Shown here: positions 18,022 to 26,597 of the stretch, piece after piece | Layout of the letters: every line of letters begins with the position of its first letter | How positions within the stretch are numbered: position 1 is the first letter of the stretch | NCBI RefSeq assembly: GCF_003545695.1 | Contig: NZ_QUZZ01000016.1 | Span: forward strand, 54,301 to 118,300 | Reading direction: 5' to 3' | DNA from: Taibaiella helva | GTDB taxonomy: Bacteria > Bacteroidota > Bacteroidia > Chitinophagales > Chitinophagaceae | Length of the DNA stretch: 64,000 nucleotides | Program-made: the position numbers and the translations under genes | The notes under the pieces: generated by a model | Database searches by the model: none | Seen by the model: the letters and a program-made list of their open reading frames with translations, nothing else | Told to the model about the DNA's origin: nothing

Positions 18022-18847
18022 CAATACAGCGGTAAGAACCGCCTTATGGCGTGCCCTGCATGTGCAGATCGATGCACCGCCCCATATTATAGAAGATAGC
18101 AAAGGCCTGCAATTGGTCGCCCCGGACGAAGGCTGGCAACAGCGTCCCGATATGCATGCTGATTTTACCAAAAGGCTGCGGGCCTCGATGGTAGCACGTG
18201 CCCGCTTTATCGAAGACCTGGTCGTGACGCAATGCGAAGCCGGTGTCCAGCAATATGTGCTGCTGGGTGCGGGCCTCGATACCTTTGCACAGCGTCGCCC
18301 GGATATGGCTTCCCGGCTGCAGATCTACGAGATCGACCAGCCCGGCACCCAGGCCTGGAAACAGCAAAGGCTGCAGCTGCTGGACTGGCCCATGCCCCAG
18401 GGATTACACTTTGTTCCTGTCGACTTTGAGCAAACGACCTGGTGGGAGCAATTGATCGGAGCGGGCTTCGACCTGCAGCTGCCTGCTGTAGTGGCCTGTA
18501 CCGGCGTTACCTTGTACCTTACGGCCGATGCTATTAAGGATACGCTGCAGCAGGCGGTAAGGCTGGCGCCGGGCTCAACACTGGCCATAACCTTTTACCT
18601 GCCCATGGAGCTGATGGATGAAGCGGATCAACCATTGCAGCAGATTGCCGAAAAAGGCGCGCGTGAAGCCGGAACACCTTTTCTCAGCTTCTTTGCGCCG
18701 GATGAAGTGCTGGCATTGGCTCGGGAAGCGGGCTTTAAGGAGACCCGGATCATCTCCTCAGGGGACCTGGACCAACAGTATTTTTCCGGGCGAACGGACG
18801 GGCTCGCACCTGCCAGCGGTGAATTTTTCCTGCTGGCTCAGACTTAG
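17996..18847 (+). CDS. SAM-dependent methyltransferase, leucine carboxyl methyltransferase-like
   Basis: 283 residues of the LCM/PPM1-like (PF04072) family. The SAM-binding motif is LLGAGLDTFAQR near residue 88, with the acidic strand-2 motif EIDQPGTQAWK and VPVDFEQ following, and CTGVTLYLT as the post-motif helix. In bacteria these enzymes methylate small molecules, often in secondary metabolism; the substrate is unknown. The convergent DUF2306 gene begins 6 bases past the stop. Confidence 0.88.
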   Translation: MEKNNEQPDNTAVRTALWRALHVQIDAPPHIIEDSKGLQLVAPDEGWQQRPDMHADFTKRLRASMVARARFIEDLVVTQCEAGVQQYVLLGAGLDTFAQRRPDMASRLQIYEIDQPGTQAWKQQRLQLLDWPMPQGLHFVPVDFEQTTWWEQLIGAGFDLQLPAVVACTGVTLYLTADAIKDTLQQAVRLAPGSTLAITFYLPMELMDEADQPLQQIAEKGAREAGTPFLSFFAPDEVLALAREAGFKETRIISSGDLDQQYFSGRTDGLAPASGEFFLLAQT

Positions 18848-18853
18848 AACCCG

Positions 18854-19501
18854 CTATTTCGCCAGGCCTTTCCTGCTGCGGATGAGCTCATACACGTAAA
18901 GCGGTACGGCCCATCCCATCCAGAACAAAGGGGTAGATATTTCTTCGTAGCTGCCCAGCTGCTGCACATAAGGAATTTTATAGGCAAAGCCGGAAATGAG
19001 AAAAGCCACTGTAACGATATAGCTGCGCGTCATCCATTCGCGGTGTAGCTGGAATTTCCTTTTGACCGCCGCATAATAAGCCACGAATGTAGCGCTGATC
19101 CATACGGATGCCCAGACCTGCAGGGTAAAGGCATTGGCCCAGCTTACCTTGTAGGCTGTAGTAAAAGCCAGCACCAGCGCACAGCTGCTGCTTACCAGGA
19201 TCGCCAGCAGGTACACAAAACCGATAAAGCGATGCAGCTTCCAGCTGTAGTTGCGCAGCTTGGGCCAGAACTGAACAATTCCGCTAATAAGTGCTCCGCC
19301 GCCCGCAGTAATGTGTGCGATCAGCACCCAGCGCAATTCAAAGTATTTCCCCAGGGCTTCGGGTGTCAGCTCCAGGAAGCGGTCGGCGCCATGCATAAAC
19401 AGCCAGGTGATAAAAATGACGGCGATCCATATCAGAAAAGGGATCAAGTCGGTGCGGGAAGGCCTGAATACCGCTTTGCTCTTGTTGTTCATATTGGTCA
19501 T
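18854..19501 (-). CDS. DUF2306-like membrane protein
   Basis: About 215 residues from ATG 19501 (19492 is also possible; in-frame ATGs further up reach into the divergent promoter region). Five or six membrane helices are visible, with histidines placed as in the DUF2306 family (LIAHITAGGGALISGIVQF, KLHRFIGFVYL, HREWMTRSYIVTVAF). Function unknown. It is transcribed divergently from an HxlR regulator 119 bases away, which may control it (inference). Confidence 0.78.
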   Translation of the reverse strand: MTNMNNKSKAVFRPSRTDLIPFLIWIAVIFITWLFMHGADRFLELTPEALGKYFELRWVLIAHITAGGGALISGIVQFWPKLRNYSWKLHRFIGFVYLLAILVSSSCALVLAFTTAYKVSWANAFTLQVWASVWISATFVAYYAAVKRKFQLHREWMTRSYIVTVAFLISGFAYKIPYVQQLGSYEEISTPLFWMGWAVPLYVYELIRSRKGLAK

Positions 19502-19619
19502 ATTTTTCACAAAAATCCTGTGTGGTCCGCAGCTGCACAATAACCGAAAAAAGATTCGGTAGGGATCCATCATCATTCCTTATAGAGGGAATGCTTAATT
19601 TTACCGAAACCGGTATGCG

Positions 19620-19985
19620 ATGTACACCAAAAAGATAGAAGAAGACCTGGACTGCGGTATCCGTGTAGCAGCGAAAGTATTTGGCGGCAAATGGAAATGC
19701 TGTATCCTCGATGCGATCAACAGGGGTATTAATCGCCCGGCCGATATCGGGCGCTATATCACCGATGCATCGGCCCGCGTAATCGAAATGCAATTGGCCG
19801 AACTATTGTTCTTCGGCGCTATTGAGAAATGCGCCGGGGAAGGCTTTCCCAAACGCACCGAATACCGTCTTACGCCGCTTGGCGAAAGCATATTGCCGAT
19901 CCTGGCGCAAATGGACCGCTGGGGGCTCAGCCATTCTGAATTCATTAAGGAGCGGCAACGGGAACTGGAAAATGCGGAGGTATGA
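19620..19985 (+). CDS. HxlR-family transcriptional regulator
   Basis: 121 residues with the HxlR winged-helix pattern: the conserved N-terminal Cys (EEDLDCGIRVAAKVFGGKW), the helix-turn-helix around NRPADIGRYITDASARVIEMQL, and the wing KRTEYRLTPLGESILPIL. Family members often sense electrophiles or redox changes through cysteines. Divergent from the DUF2306 gene and upstream of a VOC gene, both candidate targets. Confidence 0.9.
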   Translation: MYTKKIEEDLDCGIRVAAKVFGGKWKCCILDAINRGINRPADIGRYITDASARVIEMQLAELLFFGAIEKCAGEGFPKRTEYRLTPLGESILPILAQMDRWGLSHSEFIKERQRELENAEV

Positions 19986-20026
19986 TACGCTTAAAGCTAT
20001 CCGATAACCATTAAAGGAAAGTCAAT

Positions 20027-20383
20027 ATGCTCAACACCATTCATCCCAAGCTGCCGATGCGCGACAAAACTGCCACCCGGGCTTTTTACATCGGCCAGCT
20101 CGGCTTCCGCGACATCGGCGAGATCGACTATCCCGGCTACCTGATGCTTGAAAAAGATCATATCCAAGTCCATTTCTTTGAGTTCAAAACGCTTGATCCG
20201 CTGCAGAATTACGGCCAGGTCTATATCCGCACCAACGATATCGACACCTTATATCAGCAGGCTATCGATCGCCGGCTAATGCTTCCAGCAGCAGGATATA
20301 TAGAAAATAAACCCTGGGGCCAGCGCGAGTTTTCCCTGCTCGATCCCGATCATAACCTGCTGACATTCGGGCAGGCACTGTAG
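20027..20383 (+). CDS. VOC-family protein (glyoxalase/bleomycin-resistance-like)
   Basis: 118 residues: one vicinal-oxygen-chelate domain. Signature parts are IHPKLPMRDKTATRAFYIGQ, HIQVHFFEF, the helix YIRTNDIDTLYQQAI, and the C-terminal WGQREFSLLDPDHNLLTFGQ with the metal-ligand-like Glu. It may sequester or modify a small toxic compound. It follows the HxlR regulator by 41 bases and may share its transcript. Confidence 0.85.
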   Translation: MLNTIHPKLPMRDKTATRAFYIGQLGFRDIGEIDYPGYLMLEKDHIQVHFFEFKTLDPLQNYGQVYIRTNDIDTLYQQAIDRRLMLPAAGYIENKPWGQREFSLLDPDHNLLTFGQAL

Positions 20384-20444
20384 ACAGTGCCTGCCCGGCC
20401 GCTAAAAAGGATTACCTTTACGGGCTATTCCGCAGCAGCAGGCT

Positions 20445-21503
20445 ATGATCCACAACATTTCCATAGATGAGCTCCTCAGGCAGGCCCCCGCCCTGCCCCT
20501 GGTCGACGTGCGTACCCCGGCCGAATTCCTGCATGGTCATATACCGGGTGCCAGTAATGTGGCTCTGTTCACCAACGAAGAGCGGGTGCAGGTGGGTACT
20601 ACTTATAAGCAGGTTGGGCGCGACGAAGCAATCCTGACGGGTTTCGACTATGTAGGCCCCCGTTGGTCAGGCTATATACGGCAATGCCTGGAGATCGCAC
20701 CGGATAAGCGTATCGCGGTGCACTGCTGGCGTGGTGGCATGCGTAGCGGCGCCATGGCCTGGGCGCTTAACCTGTACGGATTCGAGGTATACCTGGTGCA
20801 GGGCGGCTACAAAGCCTACCGGCGCTGGTGCCACCGGCAGTTTGCCCGCAACTATGATCTGCATATGCTTGGCGGTATGACCGGCTCCGGTAAGACCCGT
20901 TTGCTGCAGCTGATGCAGGCACATGGCCAGCAGGTGATCGATCTTGAGGACCTGGCCCAACACCAGGGCTCTGCCTACGGTACGATGAACCGGATGCTGC
21001 AGCCAACACAGGAGCAGTTTGAAAACGATCTGGCCTGGCAGCTTCAATATCTCAGCGAAACGCAGCCGCTCTGGCTGGAAGACGAATGCCAGATGATCGG
21101 CAGGCGTTGCATACCCCTTCCGCTGTGGCAGCAAATGCGTATTGCACCGCTCATCGACCTGCAGGTGCCCCTGGAGCAGCGTGTAGCCAGCCTGGTACAG
21201 GAATATGGCAGTCTCGATCCGGGTTTCCTGGTCGAAAGCACTGAACGTATCCGCAAGCGTCTCGGTCCTGAACAGACCAAACATGCTATAGCCGCTATCC
21301 GTGATGGGCGCATGGCCGATTTCATCCGTATTGTGCTTGTGTATTATGATAAGACCTACCGCAAGGGCCTGGAGCGGCGTGAAGCGGCACGTATCCAATC
21401 ATTACCCGCAAGCGGTTTGTCCACTGAAGCCGATATGCAGAACCTGCTACGTACCGCAGCGGCCGGCATTCCAGCGACAGTAGCGCCGGATAATGTAAGC
21501 TAA
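20445..21503 (+). CDS. mnmH: tRNA 2-selenouridine synthase
   Basis: 352 residues. It swaps sulfur for selenium at the wobble 2-thiouridine of certain tRNAs using selenophosphate. An N-terminal rhodanese domain carries the catalytic Cys94 (VHCWRGGMRSGAMAW), and a P-loop (GGMTGSGKTRLL) starts near residue 142, followed by the family stretch DLEDLAQHQGSAYG. Together with selD about 500 bases downstream it makes a complete selenouridine module. No selenocysteine genes (selA, selB, selC) are in the window. Confidence 0.95.
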   Translation: MIHNISIDELLRQAPALPLVDVRTPAEFLHGHIPGASNVALFTNEERVQVGTTYKQVGRDEAILTGFDYVGPRWSGYIRQCLEIAPDKRIAVHCWRGGMRSGAMAWALNLYGFEVYLVQGGYKAYRRWCHRQFARNYDLHMLGGMTGSGKTRLLQLMQAHGQQVIDLEDLAQHQGSAYGTMNRMLQPTQEQFENDLAWQLQYLSETQPLWLEDECQMIGRRCIPLPLWQQMRIAPLIDLQVPLEQRVASLVQEYGSLDPGFLVESTERIRKRLGPEQTKHAIAAIRDGRMADFIRIVLVYYDKTYRKGLERREAARIQSLPASGLSTEADMQNLLRTAAAGIPATVAPDNVS

Positions 21504-21548
21504 ACGCAATAGGGGTAAAAACCGGCATCTTTTCGTATATTAGCCTCT

Positions 21549-21938
21549 ATGCATCCCGATATCATTACCTACAATAAGACCCAAAGCCCCGAAGATCAAC
21601 TCATATGCCAACTGCTGGCCGAACAGATCGACTTGCACCTACCCGGCGCCGAAAGCAAAGTATGGCATGCCCATCCCGTATGGTTCCTGGAAGGTAATCC
21701 CATAGTGGGTTACAGCCGGCGCAAGAGCGGCATGAACCTGATGTTCTGGAGCGGGCAATCCTTTGATGAGCCCTTACTGCAGCCCGAAGGCAAGTTCAAA
21801 GCCGCCGAAATCCGCTACAATGCTGTTGAGGAGATCAATACGGAAGACATCCAGCGCTGGATGCATAAAGCCCGCAATATCCAGTGGGATTATAAGAACA
21901 TCGTGAAACGGAAGGGGGTATTGGAACGGATAGCCTAG
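21549..21938 (+). CDS. DUF1801-family protein
   Basis: 129 residues, matching the YdhG/DUF1801 fold: [18 protein letters not shown] and [13 protein letters not shown], then [19 protein letters not shown] and a C-terminal helix. Function unknown; homologues resemble a frataxin-like fold. It sits between mnmH and selD in the same direction, but selD has its own putative promoter, so a link to selenium is only positional. Confidence 0.75.
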   Translation: MHPDIITYNKTQSPEDQLICQLLAEQIDLHLPGAESKVWHAHPVWFLEGNPIVGYSRRKSGMNLMFWSGQSFDEPLLQPEGKFKAAEIRYNAVEEINTEDIQRWMHKARNIQWDYKNIVKRKGVLERIA

Positions 21939-21971
21939 CGCGCCGGAACATTGTCTTTACCCGTATTCTCC

Positions 21972-21979
21972 TACCTTTG
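21972..21979 (+). promoter_or_regulatory. Putative -7 box (TACCTTTG) of selD
   Basis: Full TAnnTTTG match ending 9 bases before the ATG at 21989, predicting a nearly leaderless selD transcript. Confidence 0.45.
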
Positions 21980-21988
21980 CCCTCGCAA

Positions 21989-23071
21989 ATGCCTGTAAAA
22001 GGCTTTAAAGAACTTATGGATACTGCAATCGAAACGACAGAATACAAGCTTACCCAATATTCTCACGGCGCAGGCTGCGGCTGCAAGATCAGCCCCGCGC
22101 TGCTGGACAAAATACTGCATACGAATGCCGCTACAGCCGTACCCGATCCGCGACTGCTGGTGGGTAACGATAAGCGCGACGACGCTGCCGTGCTCGACCT
22201 GGGCAATGGCACAGCACTCATCTCGACTACCGATTTCTTTATGCCCATCGTTGACGATGCTTATGATTTCGGACGTATTGCTTCAGCCAATGCCATCAGC
22301 GATGTGTATGCGATGGGTGGTCAGCCGGTGCTGGCGATTGCCATCCTGGGCTGGCCTATCGACAAGCTGCCGCCCGAAGTCGCAGGTCGTGTGCTGGAAG
22401 GAGCCCGGGCCATATGCGCCGAGGCAGGGATTACCCTGGCGGGCGGTCATAGCATCGATTGCCCGGAGCCGGTGTTCGGCCTGGCGGTGAATGGCATAGT
22501 CGAGGTAGCGCACTTGAAGCAAAACTCCACAGCTACAGCGGGCTGTCGCCTGTACCTCACCAAGGCCCTGGGTGTGGGAGTGCTGTCTACTGCGCAGAAA
22601 CGGGGACTGTTGCAACCTGAAGATGCAGCCATTGCGCTCCGCAGCATGACCACGCTCAATAAGCCCGGCGCATTGCTGGGCGCTCAGCCTACGGTAAAAG
22701 CCATTACGGATGTAACGGGCTTCGGCCTCCTGGGGCACCTGGCGGAAATGTGCGTGGGCAGCGGGTTGTCGGCCGCAATTGAATTCGACAAGGTACCGGT
22801 GATCTCTTCCATACATCGTTATCTCGATCAAAACTGCATTCCCGGCGGTACCAACCGCAACTGGGCCAGCTATGGATCGAAGATCGGCGCATTGAGCGAT
22901 CGTCAAAAACATATCCTGGCCGATCCGCAAACCAGCGGTGGCCTGCTGATAGCCGTTGCCCCCGAAGGCTGCGCGGCTTTCGAAGCATTGATGCAGGAGC
23001 AGGGCTATACTTTGCAATCCTTCGGTGAGCTAAAGCCGCAGGGCGATGGGCCAATGATCCGGGTGGTATAA
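21989..23071 (+). CDS. selD: Selenide, water dikinase (selenophosphate synthase)
   Basis: About 360 residues from ATG 21989 (ATG 22016 is an alternative; a TTG at 21977 overlaps the promoter box). It makes selenophosphate from selenide and ATP. The active site reads [12 protein letters not shown], with Cys (Cys30 from this start) where some homologues have selenocysteine, so it needs no selenocysteine itself. The ATP/metal motifs [31 protein letters not shown] and the [10 protein letters not shown] signature are all present. It feeds mnmH upstream. Confidence 0.95.
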   Translation: MPVKGFKELMDTAIETTEYKLTQYSHGAGCGCKISPALLDKILHTNAATAVPDPRLLVGNDKRDDAAVLDLGNGTALISTTDFFMPIVDDAYDFGRIASANAISDVYAMGGQPVLAIAILGWPIDKLPPEVAGRVLEGARAICAEAGITLAGGHSIDCPEPVFGLAVNGIVEVAHLKQNSTATAGCRLYLTKALGVGVLSTAQKRGLLQPEDAAIALRSMTTLNKPGALLGAQPTVKAITDVTGFGLLGHLAEMCVGSGLSAAIEFDKVPVISSIHRYLDQNCIPGGTNRNWASYGSKIGALSDRQKHILADPQTSGGLLIAVAPEGCAAFEALMQEQGYTLQSFGELKPQGDGPMIRVV

Positions 23072-23085
23072 GCCTTTATGCTATT

Positions 23086-23775
23086 ATGATAACCTCTGGT
23101 AAAACGACAACCTTGGCCCATTGTGACGATGATGATATTTTCGATATCGTTCATGAGCTGGAAAAGTCGTTCGGGTTAAGTTTTGCCCGGGATGCTTTTC
23201 GTGATGTAAAGACTTTCGGCGATCTGTGTACGGTTTTTGAACAGCATCTTACCGCAGAACATCGCGATGACTGCACCAGCCAGCAGGCTTTTTACCGGGT
23301 GCGGAGCGCCATAGTAACCACACTACCTGTAGACCAAAATCAGGTTACGCCGGACAGCTCCCTAAGGACGCTTTTTTCCAAACCAGGCCGCAGGAAAAGA
23401 ATACATGCCTTTGAGACATGCCTCGGAGTTAAGGTCAGTTTGCTGGTCTATCCCAACTGGCTGGTCCCGGTATCTTGCTTCCTGTTTGCATGCTCATTTA
23501 TTGCGCTTCTCTTCAGCGGGAAAATAGCCATAGCCGGATTTATCCTTCTCTTCGTTGTCAATCGTCTGGAAAAATATTACGACAGTCAATTTGCTATGAC
23601 AACAGTACGACAGTTGGCGGAACAGCTGACCATAGAACATTATACAGCAGCAAGAAGGTTCAACCATACTGTGAATAGAACCGAAATACGATACATTATC
23701 ACTCAGGCCTTCTGTAAGCGCTTTGATATGGACAAAGCATCACTTATCCCTGAAGCTACCTTCGGCTGGGCCTGA
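23086..23775 (+). CDS. Hypothetical membrane protein with acyl-carrier-like N-terminus
   Basis: 229 residues, function not recognised. The first 85 residues look like an acyl-carrier-type four-helix bundle (DIFDIVHELEKSFGLSFARD, VKTFGDLCTVFEQHL) but lack the Ser of a DSL phosphopantetheine site. A linker then reads CTSQQAFYRVRSAI. Two hydrophobic helices lie near residues 124-162, and a C-terminal cytoplasmic part (TVRQLAEQLTIEH, then ITQAFCKRFDMD) looks like a second carrier-like helical segment. It starts 14 bases after selD and may be read through from it. The C-terminus overlaps no other real gene. Confidence 0.7.
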   Translation: MITSGKTTTLAHCDDDDIFDIVHELEKSFGLSFARDAFRDVKTFGDLCTVFEQHLTAEHRDDCTSQQAFYRVRSAIVTTLPVDQNQVTPDSSLRTLFSKPGRRKRIHAFETCLGVKVSLLVYPNWLVPVSCFLFACSFIALLFSGKIAIAGFILLFVVNRLEKYYDSQFAMTTVRQLAEQLTIEHYTAARRFNHTVNRTEIRYIITQAFCKRFDMDKASLIPEATFGWA

Positions 23776-23833
23776 TTCTTGCCGATTTATTTTACCTTGT
23801 GTCCACACTACAAGGCGTAGCCAACACAATCCT

Positions 23834-25453
23834 ATGAACAGCTCATCTCTTATTATAGGCCTCGCAGCAGGCTTTATACTGGCATTCCTGTTTGTTTATC
23901 TCTGGCTGAAAGCGCGTATGGTCAGCCGGAGCAACTATGACCGGTTGGTAGCCATCAATAATGAACAAGCTTCCGAATTAAAGCTATCTGTCCATCGCCG
24001 GCAGGAAGGGGAAGCGCAGCAACAGGTACTTATGGGTAAGCTGGAGCAGAAAGAAGCCGAAGCCTCGGCGTTGCAAATACAAGCGACCACCTTACGCAGC
24101 GAACTGGCGCATGCAGAAAACAAGGTCCTCGCGTTGAACAACGAATTGGATGAACAGCGTAACGAATACAAACAGCAACAGGCAGAAGTACAAGCGCAGC
24201 ACCGGAAGCTGGCGGAGCTCACCGCCCTCCACCAAAGCGCGGCAGACGCATTGCAGCAATATAAGGCGACCAACGAACAACAGGCGCAACAGCTGTCTGC
24301 AGCTACGGGGCGCATCGCTCAACTGACTGCGCAGGAGAGCCGCTTATCGGCCAATAACAGCACGCTGGCAGAAAAGCTGGCGACACAAAAAGAAGAAGTG
24401 GAACAGCTGCAACGAACGGCCCATCTGCAATTTGAAAAGATTGCCAGCCAGCTGCTGGAAGAAAAGTCAGCGCGCTTTACGGAGACCAATAAGACGACAT
24501 TGGAAACTTTGCTGAATCCCTTAAAAGAGGATATCGGCAGGTTTAAAACCAAAGTAGAAGAAACCTATGACAAGGAATCAAAGCAACGGTTTTCGCTGGA
24601 AGAAAAAGTGCGGGAGCTGATCGAGCAGACAAATAAAGTGAGCGCCGAAGCCAATAACCTGGCTACGGCATTAAAAGGACAAACAAAGAAGCAGGGCGAT
24701 TGGGGCGAGATGATCCTGGAACGGATCCTGGAAACCTCGGGACTGACCAAAGGCCGGGAGTATTTCGTGCAGCAGACGATTAAAGATGAGGAAGGCCGCC
24801 AGCTGCGCCCTGATGTATTGGTCAACCTGCCCGATGAGCGCGTGATCATTATCGATTCCAAAGTATCGCTCGTCGCCTATGATCGCTTTGCGTCGGCCGA
24901 TAGCCCCGAAGAACAGCAGGCGCAGCTGCGGGCGCACGTGCAATCGATATACCGCCATATCGACGACCTGAGGGGTAAACAATACGATAACCTGGACCGG
25001 GCCCTGGATTTTACCATGATGTTCATTCCCGTCGAACCGGCCTACCTGGCTGCAATCCAGGCCGACGCCGACCTTTGGGCCCATGCCTATGCCCGGCGCA
25101 TCCTGCTTATCAGCCCTACCAACCTGATCGCCTGTCTGAAGCTGATCTCCGATCTCTGGAATCGTGAAAAGCAGAGCCGCAATGCCATGGAGATTGTGAA
25201 ACGGGGTGAAAAGCTGTATGAGAAATTCATCAACTTCACCACCTCACTGGAAGAAGTCGGACGTCACATAGGCAAAGCACAGATGGCCTATGGCACTGCC
25301 CTGGACCAGCTGCGCAACGGCCGTGGCAACCTCGTTACACAGGCCTTGCAATTGAAAGCGCTGGGCCTTAAATCCCCGAAAACGATTGCTCCTACCCTGC
25401 TACCGCCGGAGATAGAACTTACGGAGACTGAGGATACGGATCAGCCGGAATAG
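23834..25453 (+). CDS. rmuC: DNA recombination protein RmuC homologue
   Basis: 539 residues from ATG 23834, which opens an N-terminal membrane helix (LIIGLAAGFILAFLFVYLWL). A long Glu/Gln/Ala coiled coil follows (residues about 40-225), then the RmuC nuclease-like core: KKQGDWGEMILERILETSGL, VLVNLPDERVIIIDSKVSL and MMFIPVEPAYLAAI. RmuC limits inversions at short repeats in E. coli. An in-frame ATG further upstream (23723) lies inside the preceding gene and is rejected. A large palindromic repeat follows the stop. Confidence 0.93.
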   Translation: MNSSSLIIGLAAGFILAFLFVYLWLKARMVSRSNYDRLVAINNEQASELKLSVHRRQEGEAQQQVLMGKLEQKEAEASALQIQATTLRSELAHAENKVLALNNELDEQRNEYKQQQAEVQAQHRKLAELTALHQSAADALQQYKATNEQQAQQLSAATGRIAQLTAQESRLSANNSTLAEKLATQKEEVEQLQRTAHLQFEKIASQLLEEKSARFTETNKTTLETLLNPLKEDIGRFKTKVEETYDKESKQRFSLEEKVRELIEQTNKVSAEANNLATALKGQTKKQGDWGEMILERILETSGLTKGREYFVQQTIKDEEGRQLRPDVLVNLPDERVIIIDSKVSLVAYDRFASADSPEEQQAQLRAHVQSIYRHIDDLRGKQYDNLDRALDFTMMFIPVEPAYLAAIQADADLWAHAYARRILLISPTNLIACLKLISDLWNREKQSRNAMEIVKRGEKLYEKFINFTTSLEEVGRHIGKAQMAYGTALDQLRNGRGNLVTQALQLKALGLKSPKTIAPTLLPPEIELTETEDTDQPE

Positions 25454-25464
25454 AGATTGGCACT

Positions 25465-25584
25465 TAGAGACGTTGCATCGCCAGGGGAATAGAACGTTTG
25501 ATTAATGTTTTGACTGTAGAGACCTTGCATGCAAGGTCTCTACAGTCAAAACAACGACAGGATAACGTTGCATGCAACGTCTCA
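25465..25584. repeat. Nested palindromic repeat (BIME/REP-like)
   Basis: The centre (25506-25553) is a perfect palindrome with 24-base arms around GCATGC, containing GTAGAGACCTTGCAT. Flanking it, AGAGACGTTGCAT (25466-25478) and its inverse ATGCAACGTCTC (25572-25583) form an outer inverted pair, and the right copy is itself palindromic (25565-25580). The element separates convergent rmuC and ytxJ and could end both transcripts. A degenerate further copy (TGCAACATCCCTAC) lies near 25608-25620. Confidence 0.8.
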
Positions 25585-25672
25585 ACACAGAATGGCACTA
25601 CAGATATGCAACATCCCTACATAAAACGGGTTAACCCTAAAAAGCAAGCAACATTCCTATAACACTGTTCTG

Positions 25673-26008
25673 CTATAAATGCTGTGCAATAGTAGCCGGA
25701 TGAATTGCATGGTGTGAGCTGGTATAGACCACCTGTCTGTCTTTGAGCACGATGATCTGCGGTGATTGATGGATTACACCCAACTCCTGTGCGATCAGGT
25801 TGGATATAGGACGGTAGGTCAGCAGATCGAGGTAATAGAAATCAGCCTGGCCTTCGATAGCTGCATAGCCCTCTTCCAGGCGGTGTTTGGCATGAGCGCT
25901 GATTCCGCAGGTGGTACTGTCCTTAAAAATGATCTGTGGCCGCTGCACAGAAGCTTCGATGATCTGCTGCAGATCGGCCGCTGTGGTAATGGTATTCCAG
26001 GTATTCAT
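25673..26008 (-). CDS. ytxJ: YtxJ-type bacillithiol system thioredoxin-like protein
   Basis: 111 residues. The thioredoxin-like fold has the family redox segment IIFKDSTTCGISAHAKHRLEE with a monothiol-type CGIS site, and the later QSPQIIVLKDRQVVYTSSHH that is typical of YtxJ (DUF2847). YtxJ proteins occur in bacteria that use bacillithiol, including Bacteroidota, and are thought to reduce bacillithiol-protein mixed disulfides. Monocistronic, with a promoter box only 4 bases from the ATG. Confidence 0.88.
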   Translation of the reverse strand: MNTWNTITTAADLQQIIEASVQRPQIIFKDSTTCGISAHAKHRLEEGYAAIEGQADFYYLDLLTYRPISNLIAQELGVIHQSPQIIVLKDRQVVYTSSHHAIHPATIAQHL

Positions 26009-26012
26009 ATCA

Positions 26013-26020
26013 CAAAATTA
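26013..26020 (-). promoter_or_regulatory. Putative -7 box (TAATTTTG) of ytxJ
   Basis: Minus-strand TAnnTTTG match ending 4 bases before the ATG, so transcription would start at or next to the start codon. Confidence 0.5.
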
Positions 26021-26510
26021 CAGCTTTCAGCTTAAGCAGTCCTGATAGTCCCATAGAGGGTATCTTCCGGCTGGCAGGAAACCAGGGTTGGGTAAAGAAG
26101 GTATTGCTCATCACCAAGGCGTTAATTCGCAGCATAAGCCGCAATTTGTCCGAAAATCATCAATGCATTTGAAAATTGCGGGTGCTGTAACCCGCTGTGC
26201 TGTTCTTTCGTTTCGCTATGCCGGTATCAGCTTTTACAAAGCATTGCAAGGATAGCTCATTTAGGTCTGTGACCGAAATTTTGTCTGGCTGAACGTAGCC
26301 GAAGCCTGGCAAAAATTTCCGTAAAAATGCGCAGCAACCGAAGTATCTCTCTTTTTCGTTCTCCAAGCCGTTAAGGCGACAAGCTTGAACATAAAGCGCC
26401 CTGTGGCATAGCGCCGTTTCGGGAAAAGTACCTGCCCATCTTTGTGCGCCCGGCCATTGTAAGCAACATTGCTCATGATTCTGCCGCGCTGCGGAAAGGC
26501 TACATTGAAA
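26021..26510. other. Unexplained 490-base stretch
   Basis: No convincing gene. A minus-strand open frame of 137 codons (26160-26573) covers most of it, but it overlaps the promoter of the giant gene, has no family-like motifs, and a second frame is open at the same place. The right part carries GCGCAGCAACCGAAGTATCT (26329-26348), shared in similar form with two other intergenic regions here. It may be a structured non-coding or repeat element. Confidence 0.4.
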
Positions 26511-26530
26511 AATACGTTTTAAAACGTATT
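26511..26530. promoter_or_regulatory. Perfect 20-base palindrome upstream of giant gene (possible operator)
   Basis: AATACGTTTT followed by its exact reverse complement. It lies directly upstream of where a -33 element would sit for the TAGCTTTG box at 26552, so it could bind a dimeric regulator of the giant gene. Confidence 0.5.
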
Positions 26531-26551
26531 CAGGCAGCCCCGGATCGGTTT

Positions 26552-26559
26552 TAGCTTTG
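26552..26559 (+). promoter_or_regulatory. Putative -7 box (TAGCTTTG) of giant gene
   Basis: Full TAnnTTTG match 38 bases before the ATG at 26598, predicting a leader of about 30 bases. Confidence 0.55.
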
Positions 26560-26597
26560 TGCCCTGTCAACATGTTTACCTTAAACCCTACCCAATC

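Noticed and set aside
26160..26573. 137-codon minus-strand open frame as a gene
   Set aside because: It covers the promoter and palindrome of the giant gene, has no recognisable motif, and another frame on the same strand is open in the same place.
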